A stretch of DNA of 64,000 nucleotides. It comes from Leptobrachium leishanense. Taxonomy: Eukaryota; Chordata; Amphibia; Anura; Megophryidae. The stretch spans positions 273,835,662-273,899,661 of the forward strand of contig CM019064.1 in assembly GCA_009667805.1 (NCBI GenBank). Reading direction: 5' to 3'. Shown one piece after another: positions 44,988 through 55,226 of the stretch. How positions within the stretch are numbered: position 1 is the first letter of the stretch; the number at the start of each line of letters is the position of its first letter. The notes under the pieces were generated by a model, which searched no databases, had not been told where the DNA came from, and saw nothing but the letters and a program-made list of their open reading frames with translations. A program made the translations under genes and the position numbers.

Positions 44988-45252
44988 CCCCTTCACTGCT
45001 GAGCCATTTCATGTTTTTAAAAAAACACATTTTGCTTTTTTTTATTATTATTATTGTTATTATTTTTTTTCTTTACTTTAAACATGGTCATGTTTGGTAT
45101 CATTTGAAAGCCCATGCTCTGGCCTTTCTAATGATACCAAACATGACCCTGCTAGCTGAAAACAGTCGGGAGATATCGGGGCTCAAACAAACCCCTATCT
45201 TTCCTTCTGAGTCAATAAGGACGTTCCTCGCACGTCCTCAGCAGTGAAAGGG
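44988..45252 (+). mobile_element. piggyBac-like MITE, 265 bp, intact ends
   Basis: TTAA at 44984-44987 and 45253-45256 flanks the terminus CCCCTTCACTGCTGAG and its exact-type partner CTCAGCAGTGAAAGGG. Inside, an 18-bp perfect inverted repeat (45087-45104 with 45130-45147) makes a hairpin around CCATGCTCTGG. No coding capacity. It begins only about 12 bases after the Tc1-like element ends. Confidence 0.88.
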
Positions 45253-45256
45253 TTAA

Positions 45257-45659
45257 AACTTTTAAACTATTTTTCTCCCCACAATCAAGACTAGAAAAGA
45301 AGCAAAAGGGGCTAGAAGAGGAGAGGTGTCTGACTGCCTGCACTAACAGGTGATACATCCACGGCTGACAACCCACCTAAACCTTTACAAATGATTAAAT
45401 GTGGCCCACGCAGAGCTGTGCACTGGCTAAGTAGTTTACCCACCCATAGGGCGTCAGTATTGGGATACACCTCTTAAATTCTCTCTGAGTAGACATACAA
45501 CATATATTTACTGGTTGTCTAATAGAGCAATGGCTAATCAATCACATGTGTGCAAAGCATACCATAATTCATAGTGACATTATCCATAGCTACAGCATAA
45601 AATGGATTAAGACAATGGTGCACTTTCACTCATCCTAATTCATAATGATGTCAAGAGGT
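45257..45659. other. Sequence without recognised genes
   Basis: No gene, RNA or repeat terminus recognised. Confidence 0.45.
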
Positions 45660-46514
45660 ATATCTGCCACGGGGGCACCTGGCGTGAGCCAAGGTGGGCC
45701 TTTTATTCAAGATAGCTGTTGGCTGCAAGACACACAGATCAGGAGACAAAGTAACAAGACAACAAGAGACACAGAACAGGCAGGGCAAGGGTTAAGGGAG
45801 AGAACAACAATATACTGGCACCCAGCAGCACACTAAAGAGAAACCTAATCTAGGATGCGGTCCTTAGAATGGCCGTCTGTTCTAAGGGAGGGGACCTCAC
45901 TGCTGGGTGACACACAGAACCATGAGACAGCACAAGAGGGACAAATCCAGAGACGTAATCAACAAGAGCCAAAGTTAGAAAATAGAACAGGTAGTCAGTG
46001 CAGTATCTTGGCCTAGGCCAACAAGGCCTAGGGCAGCACTTTTTGGGGGGGAGCAAAAAAAAAGCCTTGGGCTTGCATGGAGTGTATAACATGGGAATTG
46101 GAAGTTATGATCGTCGAAACTACAAGAAAAACTTTATTTGAACTACAAAGATGGCCACCGGAAGTGACCAGAGCAAAAAATCGGACACCTAGTCAAGGCG
46201 TTCCAAGATGGTGGTGGCAGGGAAACAAGACGCCCCGGTAGAGGACCCGCATCTCTCTTAAGCATGCTGCACCTTTGCCGATCGGCTATTACAGGGCCAG
46301 CTGCAGAGGAGAGCAGACCGTTTGTCTCTTCTTCCCCACTCTGCCAGGTCCTCCTCCTCCCATCAGCCACTTGCTCCCACTCAGGCACATGTTACCAAAT
46401 TGAGAGAGGCAGCAGGACTCCCAAGACTAGCTGCTCTGAGCTGTGCCTGTTGCAATCATTCAGTGATCTGGATCCATTCCACAGGCTCCAAGAATCATGG
46501 TGACAACAAATTAA

Positions 46515-46990
46515 TCTGATCTTAATACCAGTCTGCCATACATACCACCCAGTGTGCCATAATACCAGTCTCAGTCTGCCATACATACCAGTGTGCCATA
46601 CATACCAGCCAGTGCACCATAATACCATTCTGCCATGCATACCAGCCAGTGTGCCCTAATACCAGTCTGCGATATGATACATACCAGCCAGTGTGCCCTA
46701 ATACCAGTCTGCCATGCATACCAGTGTGCCATAATACCAGCCAGTGTTCCATAATAACAGTGTGTCCTAATACCTGCGTGCATATCAGTCTGACATACAT
46801 ACCAGTGTGCCATAATACCGGTCTGCCATGCATACCAGTGTGCCATAATACCGGTCGTCCATGCATACCAGTGTGCTGTAATACCAGTCTGACATGCCAT
46901 AATACCAGTGTGCTGTAATGCCATGCATGCCATCATAGCAGTCTACCATGCAATGCATACCACGTGCCAAAATATATACGCATAATGGAT
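46515..46990. repeat. 33-bp minisatellite
   Basis: Units built of ACCAGTGTGCCATAATACC followed by GTCTGCCATGCAT repeat with a 33-bp period at 46801, 46834 and 46867; earlier units vary in length. As 33 is a multiple of three, several frames stay open on both strands (frames of 114 and 121 residues on the minus strand). They are repeat by-products, not genes. Confidence 0.88.
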
Positions 46991-47097
46991 ATGCTACAAA
47001 AAAAATTGACACCCAGGCCTAGCATTAGAGTGTTTGGGTTTGGCTTGAAGAAAAGGTGGCAACCCTAAACACCAGTCTTCAATTAACTGTTCTAAGG

Positions 47098-47126
47098 GGG
47101 TATATATATATATATATATATATATT
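47098..47126. repeat. TA microsatellite
   Basis: About 13 TA units without interruption. They lie about 30 bases ahead of hammerhead-like motif 4. Confidence 0.95.
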
Positions 47127-47155
47127 ACAAAATGTATATATTTTGAAAGGATATT

Positions 47156-47197
47156 ATCCTTGAGAAAGTCGCCGCTGTGCGACGAAACACGTTGGAT
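47156..47197 (+). ncRNA. Hammerhead-ribozyme-like motif 4, probably inactive
   Basis: The core box reads TTGAGAA (47160-47166), which changes two invariant positions of CUGANGA. Stem II is still perfect, GTCGC 47168-47172 with GCGAC 47179-47183, and GAAA is at 47184-47187. ACACGT gives the NUH triplet GUU (47191-47193). Stem I pairs ATCC 47156-47159 with GGAT 47194-47197. Intact stems with a damaged core suggest a dead copy. Confidence 0.4.
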
Positions 47198-48298
47198 TTT
47201 CATGTCCATATATGGTTTTAATTCATATTGCTTAAATGGATAGTGATTTTACTATCCCAACTTTACAGTCTATTCTGTCTATCCACGGCAGTCCTGTGGT
47301 TCCCATCCCCCAGCAGGATCAGTCCCAGCAGACCCAGTCATCGTTGAGGAAGCTGAGTATACAATCAGTGCTGGAGAGGAAGGGGTGAGGTTTAAACAGG
47401 TAGAGGTGTGACCTTGACAGGAAGGGGTATGTCAAATTTAAATTAGGGGGTGCACAAGTTTAGACAGGCCTAGGGCAGCACAAAACCTAAATACACCACT
47501 GCAGGTAGTCCTACATAAACCAGAGGTCAGAAACCAGACAGGGATATCAGACAAGCTAGGGGTTGGTACACAGGAGATCAAAGAGCATAAGGGATAATAT
47601 GCTAAAATAGTCAGAGAACCAGTCCAAAGTTAAACAAACACAGTACATCAGATAACACAGACTCACACAGATCAGAATAAACTAAAATATAACAGACAAA
47701 GCAACTGGAGGGGCAGACAGACTAACAAGAAACCAGAAATAAACTGAACAATGGCAAACAAGGAAAAATAACAGAAGTAAATACTATACTCAGGAACAGA
47801 TACACAGGCAGAGGGAGAGAAAGGAATGTTCCAGACAGAGGTAAGAGGCGGCCTGGATTGCTCTAATAACAGGGAGCAGAGCTGGAAATATGTGGAAATG
47901 TGACAATATCCTCAATAAAGTCACACGTTGGGGAGGCAAACTGTGCATTGGTCCGCTTTCAACTAGACATGTGCACAACGTAAAAATTTGTTTTGTTTCG
48001 TATTGATTCGTTCTGTTTTTCAATTCGTTTTGGTGCATTTGTTATGAGACCTGACTGGGCACCCACCATAAAGCAGGCCACTAGTGCCGTTGCTTGCTCT
48101 CAGGACCCTCACAAACCTCTATTTCTCGTTATGTTACCGTGATTCATATTTCCGATCGATTTGTTTTTAATTTCTTTTAGTTATTTCGTATTTCGGATAA
48201 ATTAGAGTTTCTTTTTTATTTTTTTTGTATTTCAGATCAATTTGCATTTCGTTTTTATTAGTTTTTTCGTAATGTGAAACAGATGAAGTAATTACTTA

Positions 48299-48477
48299 CA
48301 GGTCTATTCAAAGAAAGGTGAAAATCAGGAGAATTGGTAGAAGAGAACAATCTAGACCAAATAGCCGATTTGGAAAATGAGATAAATGAGAGAATTTTTC
48401 TCTTTTGGCTCTTTTGACCTAGAATTTTTACTTCTCCAGTCATTCTCCTGAGTTTCACCTTTCTTTAAATAGACCTG
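48299..48477. mobile_element. CAGGTCTATTC foldback MITE, 179 bp, TTA duplication
   Basis: The ends CAGGTCTATTCAAAGAAAGG and, reversed, CAGGTCTATTTAAAGAAAGG differ at one base. TTA flanks it at 48296-48298 and 48478-48480. Most of it folds back on itself (GGAGAA, TCTAGACC, and partners). It is a complete copy of the family at 34168 and 52154. The 3-bp duplication suggests a PIF/Harbinger-like origin, which is inference. Confidence 0.8.
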
Positions 48478-48489
48478 TTAGATTAGGAT

Positions 48490-49900
48490 GAAAAAAAAAA
48501 AAAGGTGTTTCTTGGTGCTGAAACCTATTTTAAAAAAATAGACTTTTTTCTACACGTGAAAAGAATAAACAATTGAATAAATATTTAATAAAAGTGGGGA
48601 AGTTTTTTTACATTGAAACCTATGGAATTCACCTGTTTAACCCTTTAGCTGCTGAGCCATTTCACACCTCTGTGCTGAGCTAATTTTTACCGGTTTCGCT
48701 CATCATGTTTAAACACGATTTGAAGTCACATTTTATTATACAACCCAGACATATTATATATTGTTCTTTCCGGCAGACTCGGCAGATTCATAATATGTCA
48801 TTATTATATGTATACGTCATGTCCTGCCTGAATATTATAACAAAAAATTCAATAAAAATTGAATTTTCAATCATCTACATTGTGTAAAGTGGTCTTTTTT
48901 CACATGTTATCATGCGAGCCTTTGCGGTTATATTTTCTATCGGGTGCGCTTGTTAAAAACAAATTGAAATGGGGACTCGTTCCATTTTTTTGGGGGGAAA
49001 TTACATGTTTTTTAGCAAATGACCCTATAGAAAAAAGCGTTAGTGCAGCATCATTGTTCACATTATAATTTAAATGAGAACTTATATTGCTGCATTAATA
49101 AAACAAAAACAAACAACATTTTTTTTTATTTTTTTTACATTTTACATGGTCATGTTTGGTATCATTGGAAAGGCCATGCTTTTAACCCCTAGCTGCCACG
49201 GATCAGGAGGTAGGGGGTTCATTGGAACCCCTATCTCCATCCATAGGTGGCACTGGCAGCTAAGGGTTAATTCAAGAACTGATGTCATTACGCTATGCGA
49301 GATGACTCCAATCATCAGGGGGACATCCCAGAAGCTTGGCCGACATCCAAGATGTCGGCCAGCTCCGGGACGGGACCACGAAATGGCGCCAGTTGGTGCC
49401 ATATCGCGATCCAGCCCCCTAGGGGTTAAAGACAGCAGCCGCTTGGCAGGTACTGGCGGAGGGTGCCTGTAATAGACGTCATTTTGCTGGTGCGATGACC
49501 TCTATCATGCCCACCTGGCTCCCGGAGGCTGGGCTGACATCGAGGATGTCGGCTCGCACCGGGGGGCTGCCGCAATCGGCCGGAATCCTGGCCGATCGCC
49601 GCTGCAAAGGGAGGACGCGCTCAACACGTCCTCCGCAGCGACGTGCACATGCGGCAGGAAGCTCTGAGCGCGTCCTTTGCATGGAAAGTGTTAAAGCTGT
49701 CAGACGAACCGCCGAACATCTGGGCATTTCACTGACATGTCGGTGCTGTTCGGCATTCTCTGAATAGATTAACCATTACTTCTCTATGGGGAATTTCACT
49801 GATGGCGAATCACACCAAACAGCACGATGGCGCTGTCCATGGCCTGTGGTGCTGAATACAACAGATTCAGCACCACAGTGAACTGGTATAACGAAATCAA
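48490..49900 (+). mobile_element. CAGRGTTATTC-type repeat, split by a TTAA element
   Basis: 48520-48640 resembles 51650-51755 (TTTAATAAAAG, CATTGAAACCTATGG, ATTCACCTG). 49695-49800 continues with what follows there and at 4415-4330 in reverse (CCGCCGAACATCTGGGCATT, GTTCGGCATTCTCTGAATAG, ACTTCTCTATGGGG). The gap is exactly the TTAA-flanked element at 48641-49690, so that element inserted into this repeat. Confidence 0.65.
48641..49690 (+). mobile_element. piggyBac-like non-autonomous element, 1.05 kb
   Basis: TTAA is at 48637-48640 and 49691-49694. The left end reads CCCTTTAGCTGCTGAGCCAT; the right end (TTTGCATGGAAAGTG) has diverged. The interior aligns with 18379-19416: TTTTTACCGGTTTCGCTCAT, ACCCAGACATATTATATATT, GGCAGACTCGGCAGATTC, GCAGCATCATTGTTCACATT, TGTTTGGTATCATTGG. 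A smaller TTAA-flanked unit, CCCCTAGCTGCC to GGCAGCTAAGGG, sits inside at about 49186-49264. No transposase. Confidence 0.75.
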
Positions 49901-50069
49901 TCTGTTTTATACCATTTCGTTTTCATTCTGAATCCATTAGTTTTCTTTCCATTTTCAGACTGTTTCGGACGGAAACAATTCGTATTACTGAAGCACTTTC
50001 AAAATACGAATTGGGAAAATTTCAGTCGAATTTTGATTCGTAACTTAAACGCACATCTCTACTTTCAAC

Positions 50070-51123
50070 TATGTTTGTCTTGCGACTATCTAATTGTAGG
50101 GGAAGCTGAAGAAATCATTGCATTTGAGTTTACCAACACCATGTTGGTTTGCAATGACAAATATTTCATTGGGCTTTAACATTATCACTGGAGACTTTAA
50201 TTTCATATTTCAGGGTTAATTTTTTTTCAACAGCTTTGAGATGTTGCACCTAATATTTCCATTTAAATGGATTCCCCATTTTTATATATTGTTAGGAAGA
50301 TTGTGACTGATGAAAATAATAGCCTCAATTTAAGGGCTAATTGTTTTGGCTTTCTGATGCAATGGTTTATTCCTTTGATATGTATCTTTAAGCCTGGATT
50401 GGTATTGTTCAAAACGCAAAAAATAGTCACCACCAGAAGCCAAAATCTACTGTCACAATCGAATGTATTGAAATTGTGCCTTTAGTGTTGAAGGAGCTGC
50501 AGCAGATAATTGTGCTTCCAAAATACAGAGTAGGTCCCTGCAGTCAGATAGAAGCAGCGTGATGTTTAAAAATCATTTTCAAAAGTCTTATTCATAGTGT
50601 TGAATGCCACAAATATGAATGAAATGCTACATTCTGCAGATAGTGAGATGTGTGGCAGATAAAGAAAATACAGAGGAGGAGTTGAAAGCTGCATACAACA
50701 TAGGAGAAATATTTTTAATGTTATCAGAGGATGCCTGCAGCAGATCCCGATATAGAAGCCACAATGTTTGTGTACATACAAATAATTATTAAAATAGACA
50801 GTATGTCACACATTTGTGAATTTTATTTTCTATTCCTTTGCCCACACATCAATATAAATTAAATCTAAATTTATCTAATAAGAAACTATAATAAAAATCA
50901 TTAACCCTTTCACTATCAAAATAAGTATACATGAATCTGAATTGAAAAACGAAAATAGTGTATAAACTTTGCAATGCTATACAAGGTGAGTATTCTTCCT
51001 GGGGAGAAACAGTCAGACACAGGACAGAGTATATGGATTCTTTGGCATCATTCACTACAATAAAAGAATAAGTTTCAGTTGGTTACAAATGCTGCATTTA
51101 CGTTTTCTGACACAATTTATATA
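50070..51123. other. AT-rich sequence without recognised genes
   Basis: No coding exon, RNA gene or repeat terminus recognised. Confidence 0.5.
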
Positions 51124-52110
51124 CAGAGTTATTCAAAGAGATTCGAAAAGTCACCTCACGTTCGGTGACTTTTCGTTCTCTTCAATTCGGTTCCTTTTGC
51201 CAATCCCATTTCGGCGACTCTGCGGTGTATTCAGCAAGCACCACAGGGTCCCCGAATTGCAGGGAAAAGCTACTGCAAACCCTCAAAAACAAACCGCAAA
51301 ACCCAGCGAATGCATGCCGAAAACCCTCAAAAACATCTGGATTAACCTGCCGAAAACCACGGAAAAAGCCCGAGCAGGAGCCGATCACACGCAGCGAAGC
51401 CGCCGGAAAAAGCCAAGACCGCAGACTGAGGGAAGTGAATAAATTAGGAAAACAGTTTGTATAAATGATTGAAAAGTGAAACGCTGTTTGCAAAGAAACT
51501 ACGGAGCGAAAATGTCTGAAATTTACATATGAGGTCCAGGGAATGATAATAAAAAGGGCTGTTACAGAAAAAATAAGTAAACTTAAAAAAAAAAATCGGA
51601 CTTTTAAAAAAAAAAAAAAAATCAGAAAAATGCTTAAAATATCCTAAAAAATCTATAAATAAAAAGACTCTTTACTGCAGAATTTTATAATGAACGGTTT
51701 ATTAGATATTGAATTAAAACGGGAATATTTTTAACATTGAAGCCTATGGGATTCTCCTGAATAAATTTGCCGCATGAAACCACCGAATGGCAGGGCATTT
51801 CGGGAACCTTTCACTGCTGGTTTGTGTTCTCTGAATAGGCGAAGCAGTGCTTTTTCATGGGGATTTCACTGCCCTCGAACAGGCACCGAACAGGCACCGT
51901 ATGTTCAGGCAATTGGCCAGGATTTGGCGTATTGCCTGCTCTCTGGATAGCCGAATGGCCAAGAAAGGTAACCGAACGCTGATTTTCAGCGTTCGGTTAC
52001 CTTTCTCAAGCAATTCGGAGCTCATACACAATACCCTGATAGTCTATTGGTATTGTTTTGGAAGCTGCATTGCTAATCATTTCATTCCGATCACTACAAA
52101 TCCTCATAAG
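51124..52110 (+). mobile_element. CAGRGTTATTC-ended repeat, copy in plus orientation
   Basis: It begins CAGAGTTATTCAAAGAGATT and holds ACCACAGGGTCCCCGAATTG, a GC-richer part up to 51440, A-rich tracts at 51580-51625, CATTGAAGCCTATGGGATTC, GAAACCACCGAATGGC and GTGTTCTCTGAATAGG. The same series in reverse makes up 4200-5042. A 21-bp perfect hairpin is at 51962-52006. The right end is not sharply defined. Reading frames of 99-117 residues through 51089-51464 have no domain. Confidence 0.6.
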
Positions 52111-52153
52111 CAGGATATTTAACAAGTTTTATTATGTATCGAATTTACTCGAA

Positions 52154-52335
52154 TAGGGTTATTCAGAGAATGGTGAAAAGCCAGAGAATGACTGGAGAAT
52201 GGAAAATTCTAGCTCAAAATAGCCGATTTGGAAAGTGAGATGAATGGGAGAATTTTTCTGGTTTGGCTATTTTGACATAGAATTTTCCATTCTCCAGGCA
52301 TTCTCCTGTTTTTCACCGCTCTCTGAATAACCCTG
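52154..52335. mobile_element. CAGGGTTATTC foldback MITE, 182 bp
   Basis: The ends AGGGTTATTCAGAGAATGG and, in reverse, AGGGTTATTCAGAGAGCGG are inverted repeats, and the body folds back (GGAGAATGGAAAATTCTAG with its partner near 52270-52290). It is a complete copy of the family at 48299-48477 and 34168-34305. The target duplication is not clear here. Confidence 0.78.
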
Positions 52336-52430
52336 ACTGTATTTCACACAAAAGCCATTTCTGCCTGTGTGCTAATAACGCAGACCCGGTGTGAAATTGT
52401 GCAAGTCAAAGGAGACATCTAGGGCTCTAT

Positions 52431-53140
52431 CACCTCCTTCAAGCTAACACTAGCGTCAGAACTAGCTTAAAGGAGATCATAGTGATGCGGCCAGAACGCC
52501 TTTGAATCGCTAATTATGTTAAAAAACCTGTTAACGCTCGTTATTTAGCGATTCGTAGCGCAAGTTTACTGTACTTTACTCTCCCTATACTTAACATGGG
52601 GAGAACAAAGTGAAAGCACAGATTAACTAGCGTTAGGATCACTTGATCCTAACGCTAGTTACTAAGAGCTGGCGCTACCAAAGTAAGTTAACACCAGCTC
52701 AGAGGTGTAGATAACGGATTCCGCTGCTGCAAAATCAGTTTCCTGCAGCTTAAAATCCCCAAAAATCAAATACTCAACTCTTATCTCGCGGCGAGAACGG
52801 CGGCCCAATCCACTGCTTCTGGCCTCCGGGAGCAGAGGGAGACTGGGGGAAGAAATTCCCCTGTCTCCCTCCACAATCACTCTGCCAACCAGCAGGATTC
52901 ACGAGACGCGAGATCCTGCAGGTAATGTGACTCAGCAGCACCATCCTCCATCCTATGGACGCCATGGAGGGGATGCTGGGGACGGAGCTGTAACTCTGCC
53001 CAAAGAATTCACAAGTTTAGCGATCGCTAAGGAGCAGGCTGCTGGACTTAGAGTCTGCCCCGCAATCTGCTGGGGAAACTGGGATGCTAAGGGGAAGCTA
53101 GCAATCGGTTTTAACTCAGTGCCCCTACAGTCTGGCACCT
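52431..53140 (+). mobile_element. GGGCC-ended element with short palindrome, decayed right end
   Basis: It starts AGGGCTCTATCACC. At 52624-52661 the family's inner block has become a perfect 18-bp palindrome (TAACTAGCGTTAGGATCA with its partner, 2-base loop). The core with CGCGGCGAGAACGGCGGCC, GACTGGGGGAAGAAATTCCC, CGAGATCCTGCAGG and CTATGGACGCCATGGAGG follows. The end is worn (GATGCTAAGGGGAAG, then unrecognised). Confidence 0.6.
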
Positions 53141-55226
53141 TTTTGCCAACAATTTATTTGTAAAGGATACATTTCTATGTAAAATTTTTATTTTAATCTA
53201 CACTAAAGTGTTAAATGTTATGATTTTTTTAGTTGGTAGTGAATGGGTTAATCATCATTTCAATATTATTAAGGTATACAGTTGTGGCAATTTTGAGTTC
53301 CTATAAAACTAATCTTGCATTAAAATAAATACATAAAAATAAACAATGTAATTAAAACCGTTATTTTCACTTTAGACAATATTTGCTTCAGACAATAAAG
53401 CTCTGTAAGCTTACGCTACCACATTTCTCAATTATGATATGTAAAATATGAAAATATAGAAAAATAAACACTACTACACTACAAAACAAAACCATAATTT
53501 TACTAAATTGCTGATGGAATGGGCAAGTGATTGTAGATATATGAGCACATTTCAAGTGCAGCATTACACACTTTAAGATACAGAGTAAATTAAATTTAAT
53601 TAAACAATATGTCATTGTTTAGTAGTGACTTTTATATTTATATTTTAATAGAGCTTCTTAGCCTCTACAATAAAGTTATAACTCTCTAAAATGTTGTATT
53701 CAAGGTAATAGACTAATGGTATAAGATTTATGTTGGCGTCATCAACATTTTATTTCCTTCAGCTCAAGTCATGTAATCTCTGAAGTGGAACCAAATTAAT
53801 GGGTGCCGTTATGACAACATACATCAACAGAGAAGAGAAAAGACCAATTTTATATTCAGCCATGTAAATATAATCCAATTACATAGTTTAGTATCTTTGT
53901 AAAATTATTTATTTTAGTCACACTTTGGGATGTATTTACTTAACCCCTTCTTACGAGGATCGAGTATACTCAATTTACAAAAGCACCTGCTGCTGCCCTG
54001 TTAGTGGGTATTCTTGATGGATTCTTAGTTTTAGAACAAAACAAAGGATTGTCAATTATTGCAAAGGAAATTCATTGCAAACGAGCTCCAGAACATAGCT
54101 CTGAAACATCAACACATCAGACATGACAGACAATGAGTTGGCAGGCATTACTTAAAAAGCATAAGATGTGTTTTCCCAGCACAAAACCACCAGGCTCAAG
54201 CTAATATATGTAGTAGTGCTTTTTGGCCAACAGATGGGTGGGGTGTATAGTCTTAAAATACAGCAGGTACCCAAAACTGCTTAGTTAACAGCAAAAGGGA
54301 AGCTCATTGCAGTGGAGATAGCAAAATTAGCCAAGTTTGAGCTATTGCTATGAATTTCTAAACAAATTTTTTGTAAATTCAGTTTTTATAAATTTTTTTG
54401 TAATTATATACGGAGCAAAAATACACTTAACAGCTTGAGACACAAGGTATAAAGTTACACTAATTAGAACCATGTAAATATAAGATAACAGTTGCACTTA
54501 CAGGCGGTTGGGCATGGTCAACTAGTGTATTGGTCTTTATCTTGCGTACTCTAAAAGGTTAACTGAGAACATAGAGCAATATAGTAAAAGAAGAAAAAAG
54601 AAAAATAAAGGAAGGGGGAGCTAGATGAGGTGAGGGAGGATGGGGGATACGTATGATATGAGCCATGGGGCCCAGATCTGCAAGTAGGTATTAGAAGTGT
54701 CATACAGATGCGCCATAATGCGGATGTCAGCGAACATTTGATGCAGCTCCTGAACCAAAACCTCTTTTGAAAGCCATAGAAATTTGTATCATTACATTTT
54801 TGTAATCCGCTAGGTTGACAAAGAAATGTAACTCAGTTACAAAACTGTTTTATTGACTAGACTAATATGGTTTGCTATACAGTTTGAGTTAACTGTTAAC
54901 CTCTTCAAAACCATGATTGAGTATACTCGATCTGCAAGGCAAGTGCTGGTTTCTGGATATTGAGTATAATCGATGTGGTCTAATACTGGAGCAATGCAAA
55001 GGAATTTCATTTTTTGCAAACAAATTTTAATGCAGATAGGCTCCAGAATGGGCCCCTTCAAGTTTTAGCATGTCATAAATCTCAAGGTACCAAAACAATT
55101 AAACAGTTTGGATTTATTTATTTTTCTCTTCAAGAACAACACAAATCCAAAGCTGGACTATGGCGATATAGTAGTGCTATGTGGCCATTGGCCAACAGAT
55201 GTCACAATCTGCCTGTCAAATAGTAT
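53141..55226. other. AT-rich sequence with worn TTAA-element ends
   Basis: No gene is recognised. GGTAGTGAATGGGTTAA at 53235-53251 and TTAACCCCTTCTTACGAGG at 53940 resemble right and left ends of the TTAA families. 54895-55100 (TAACCTCTTCAAAACCATG, GAGTATACTCGATC, GGCTCCAGAATGGGCCCC, AAGTTTTAGCATGTCATAA) is related to 53940-54110 and to 6240-6435. These are decayed copies whose limits cannot be set. Confidence 0.4.

Larger units (their letters stand above)
45997..47501. mobile_element. hAT-like element inserted in the LTR, 1505 bp
   Basis: CAGGTAGT flanks both ends (45989-45996 and 47502-47509), a perfect 8-bp duplication. The left end CAGTGCAGTATCTTGGCCTA and the right end in reverse, CAGTGGTGTATTTAGGTTTT, share CAGTG..GTAT, and GCCTAGGGCAGCAC occurs near both. 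It contains a GC-rich stretch, a 33-bp minisatellite (46515-46990), a TA tract and hammerhead-like motif 4. No transposase domain was recognised, so it is non-autonomous. Confidence 0.85.
45665..47905. mobile_element. Probable solo LTR, split by a hAT-like element
   Basis: The element starts TGCCACGGGG at 45665 and ends GTGACA at 47905, and ATATC flanks both sides (45660-45664 and 47906-47910). TG...CA ends with a 5-bp duplication are the mark of LTR retrotransposons. Without the inserted 1505-bp element and its 8-bp duplication the LTR is about 728 bp. No gag or pol remains, hence solo LTR. Its purine-rich body resembles 55227-56074. Orientation is not settled. Confidence 0.6.
47964..50061. 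mobile_element. hAT-like element, 2.1 kb with nested insertions
   Basis: CTTTCAAC flanks both sides (47956-47963 and 50062-50069). The left end TAGACATGTGCAC and the right end in reverse, TAGAGATGTGCG, are inverted repeats. An 8-bp duplication with TAGAGATG ends fits hAT. The subterminal parts are rich in ATTTCGTA/TTCGT words at both ends. Inside lie a CAGGTCTATTC MITE (48299-48477), a CAGRGTTATTC-type repeat and a piggyBac-like element. No transposase was recognised. Confidence 0.8.

Noticed and set aside
46522..46936. Reading frames of 114 and 121 residues with repeated peptide units
   Set aside because: They come entirely from the 33-bp minisatellite, whose length is a multiple of three; no domain and several overlapping frames are open at once.
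49074..49767. Frames of 132 and 90 residues as host exons
   Set aside because: They lie inside a piggyBac-like non-autonomous element with TTAA at both ends and have no known domain.
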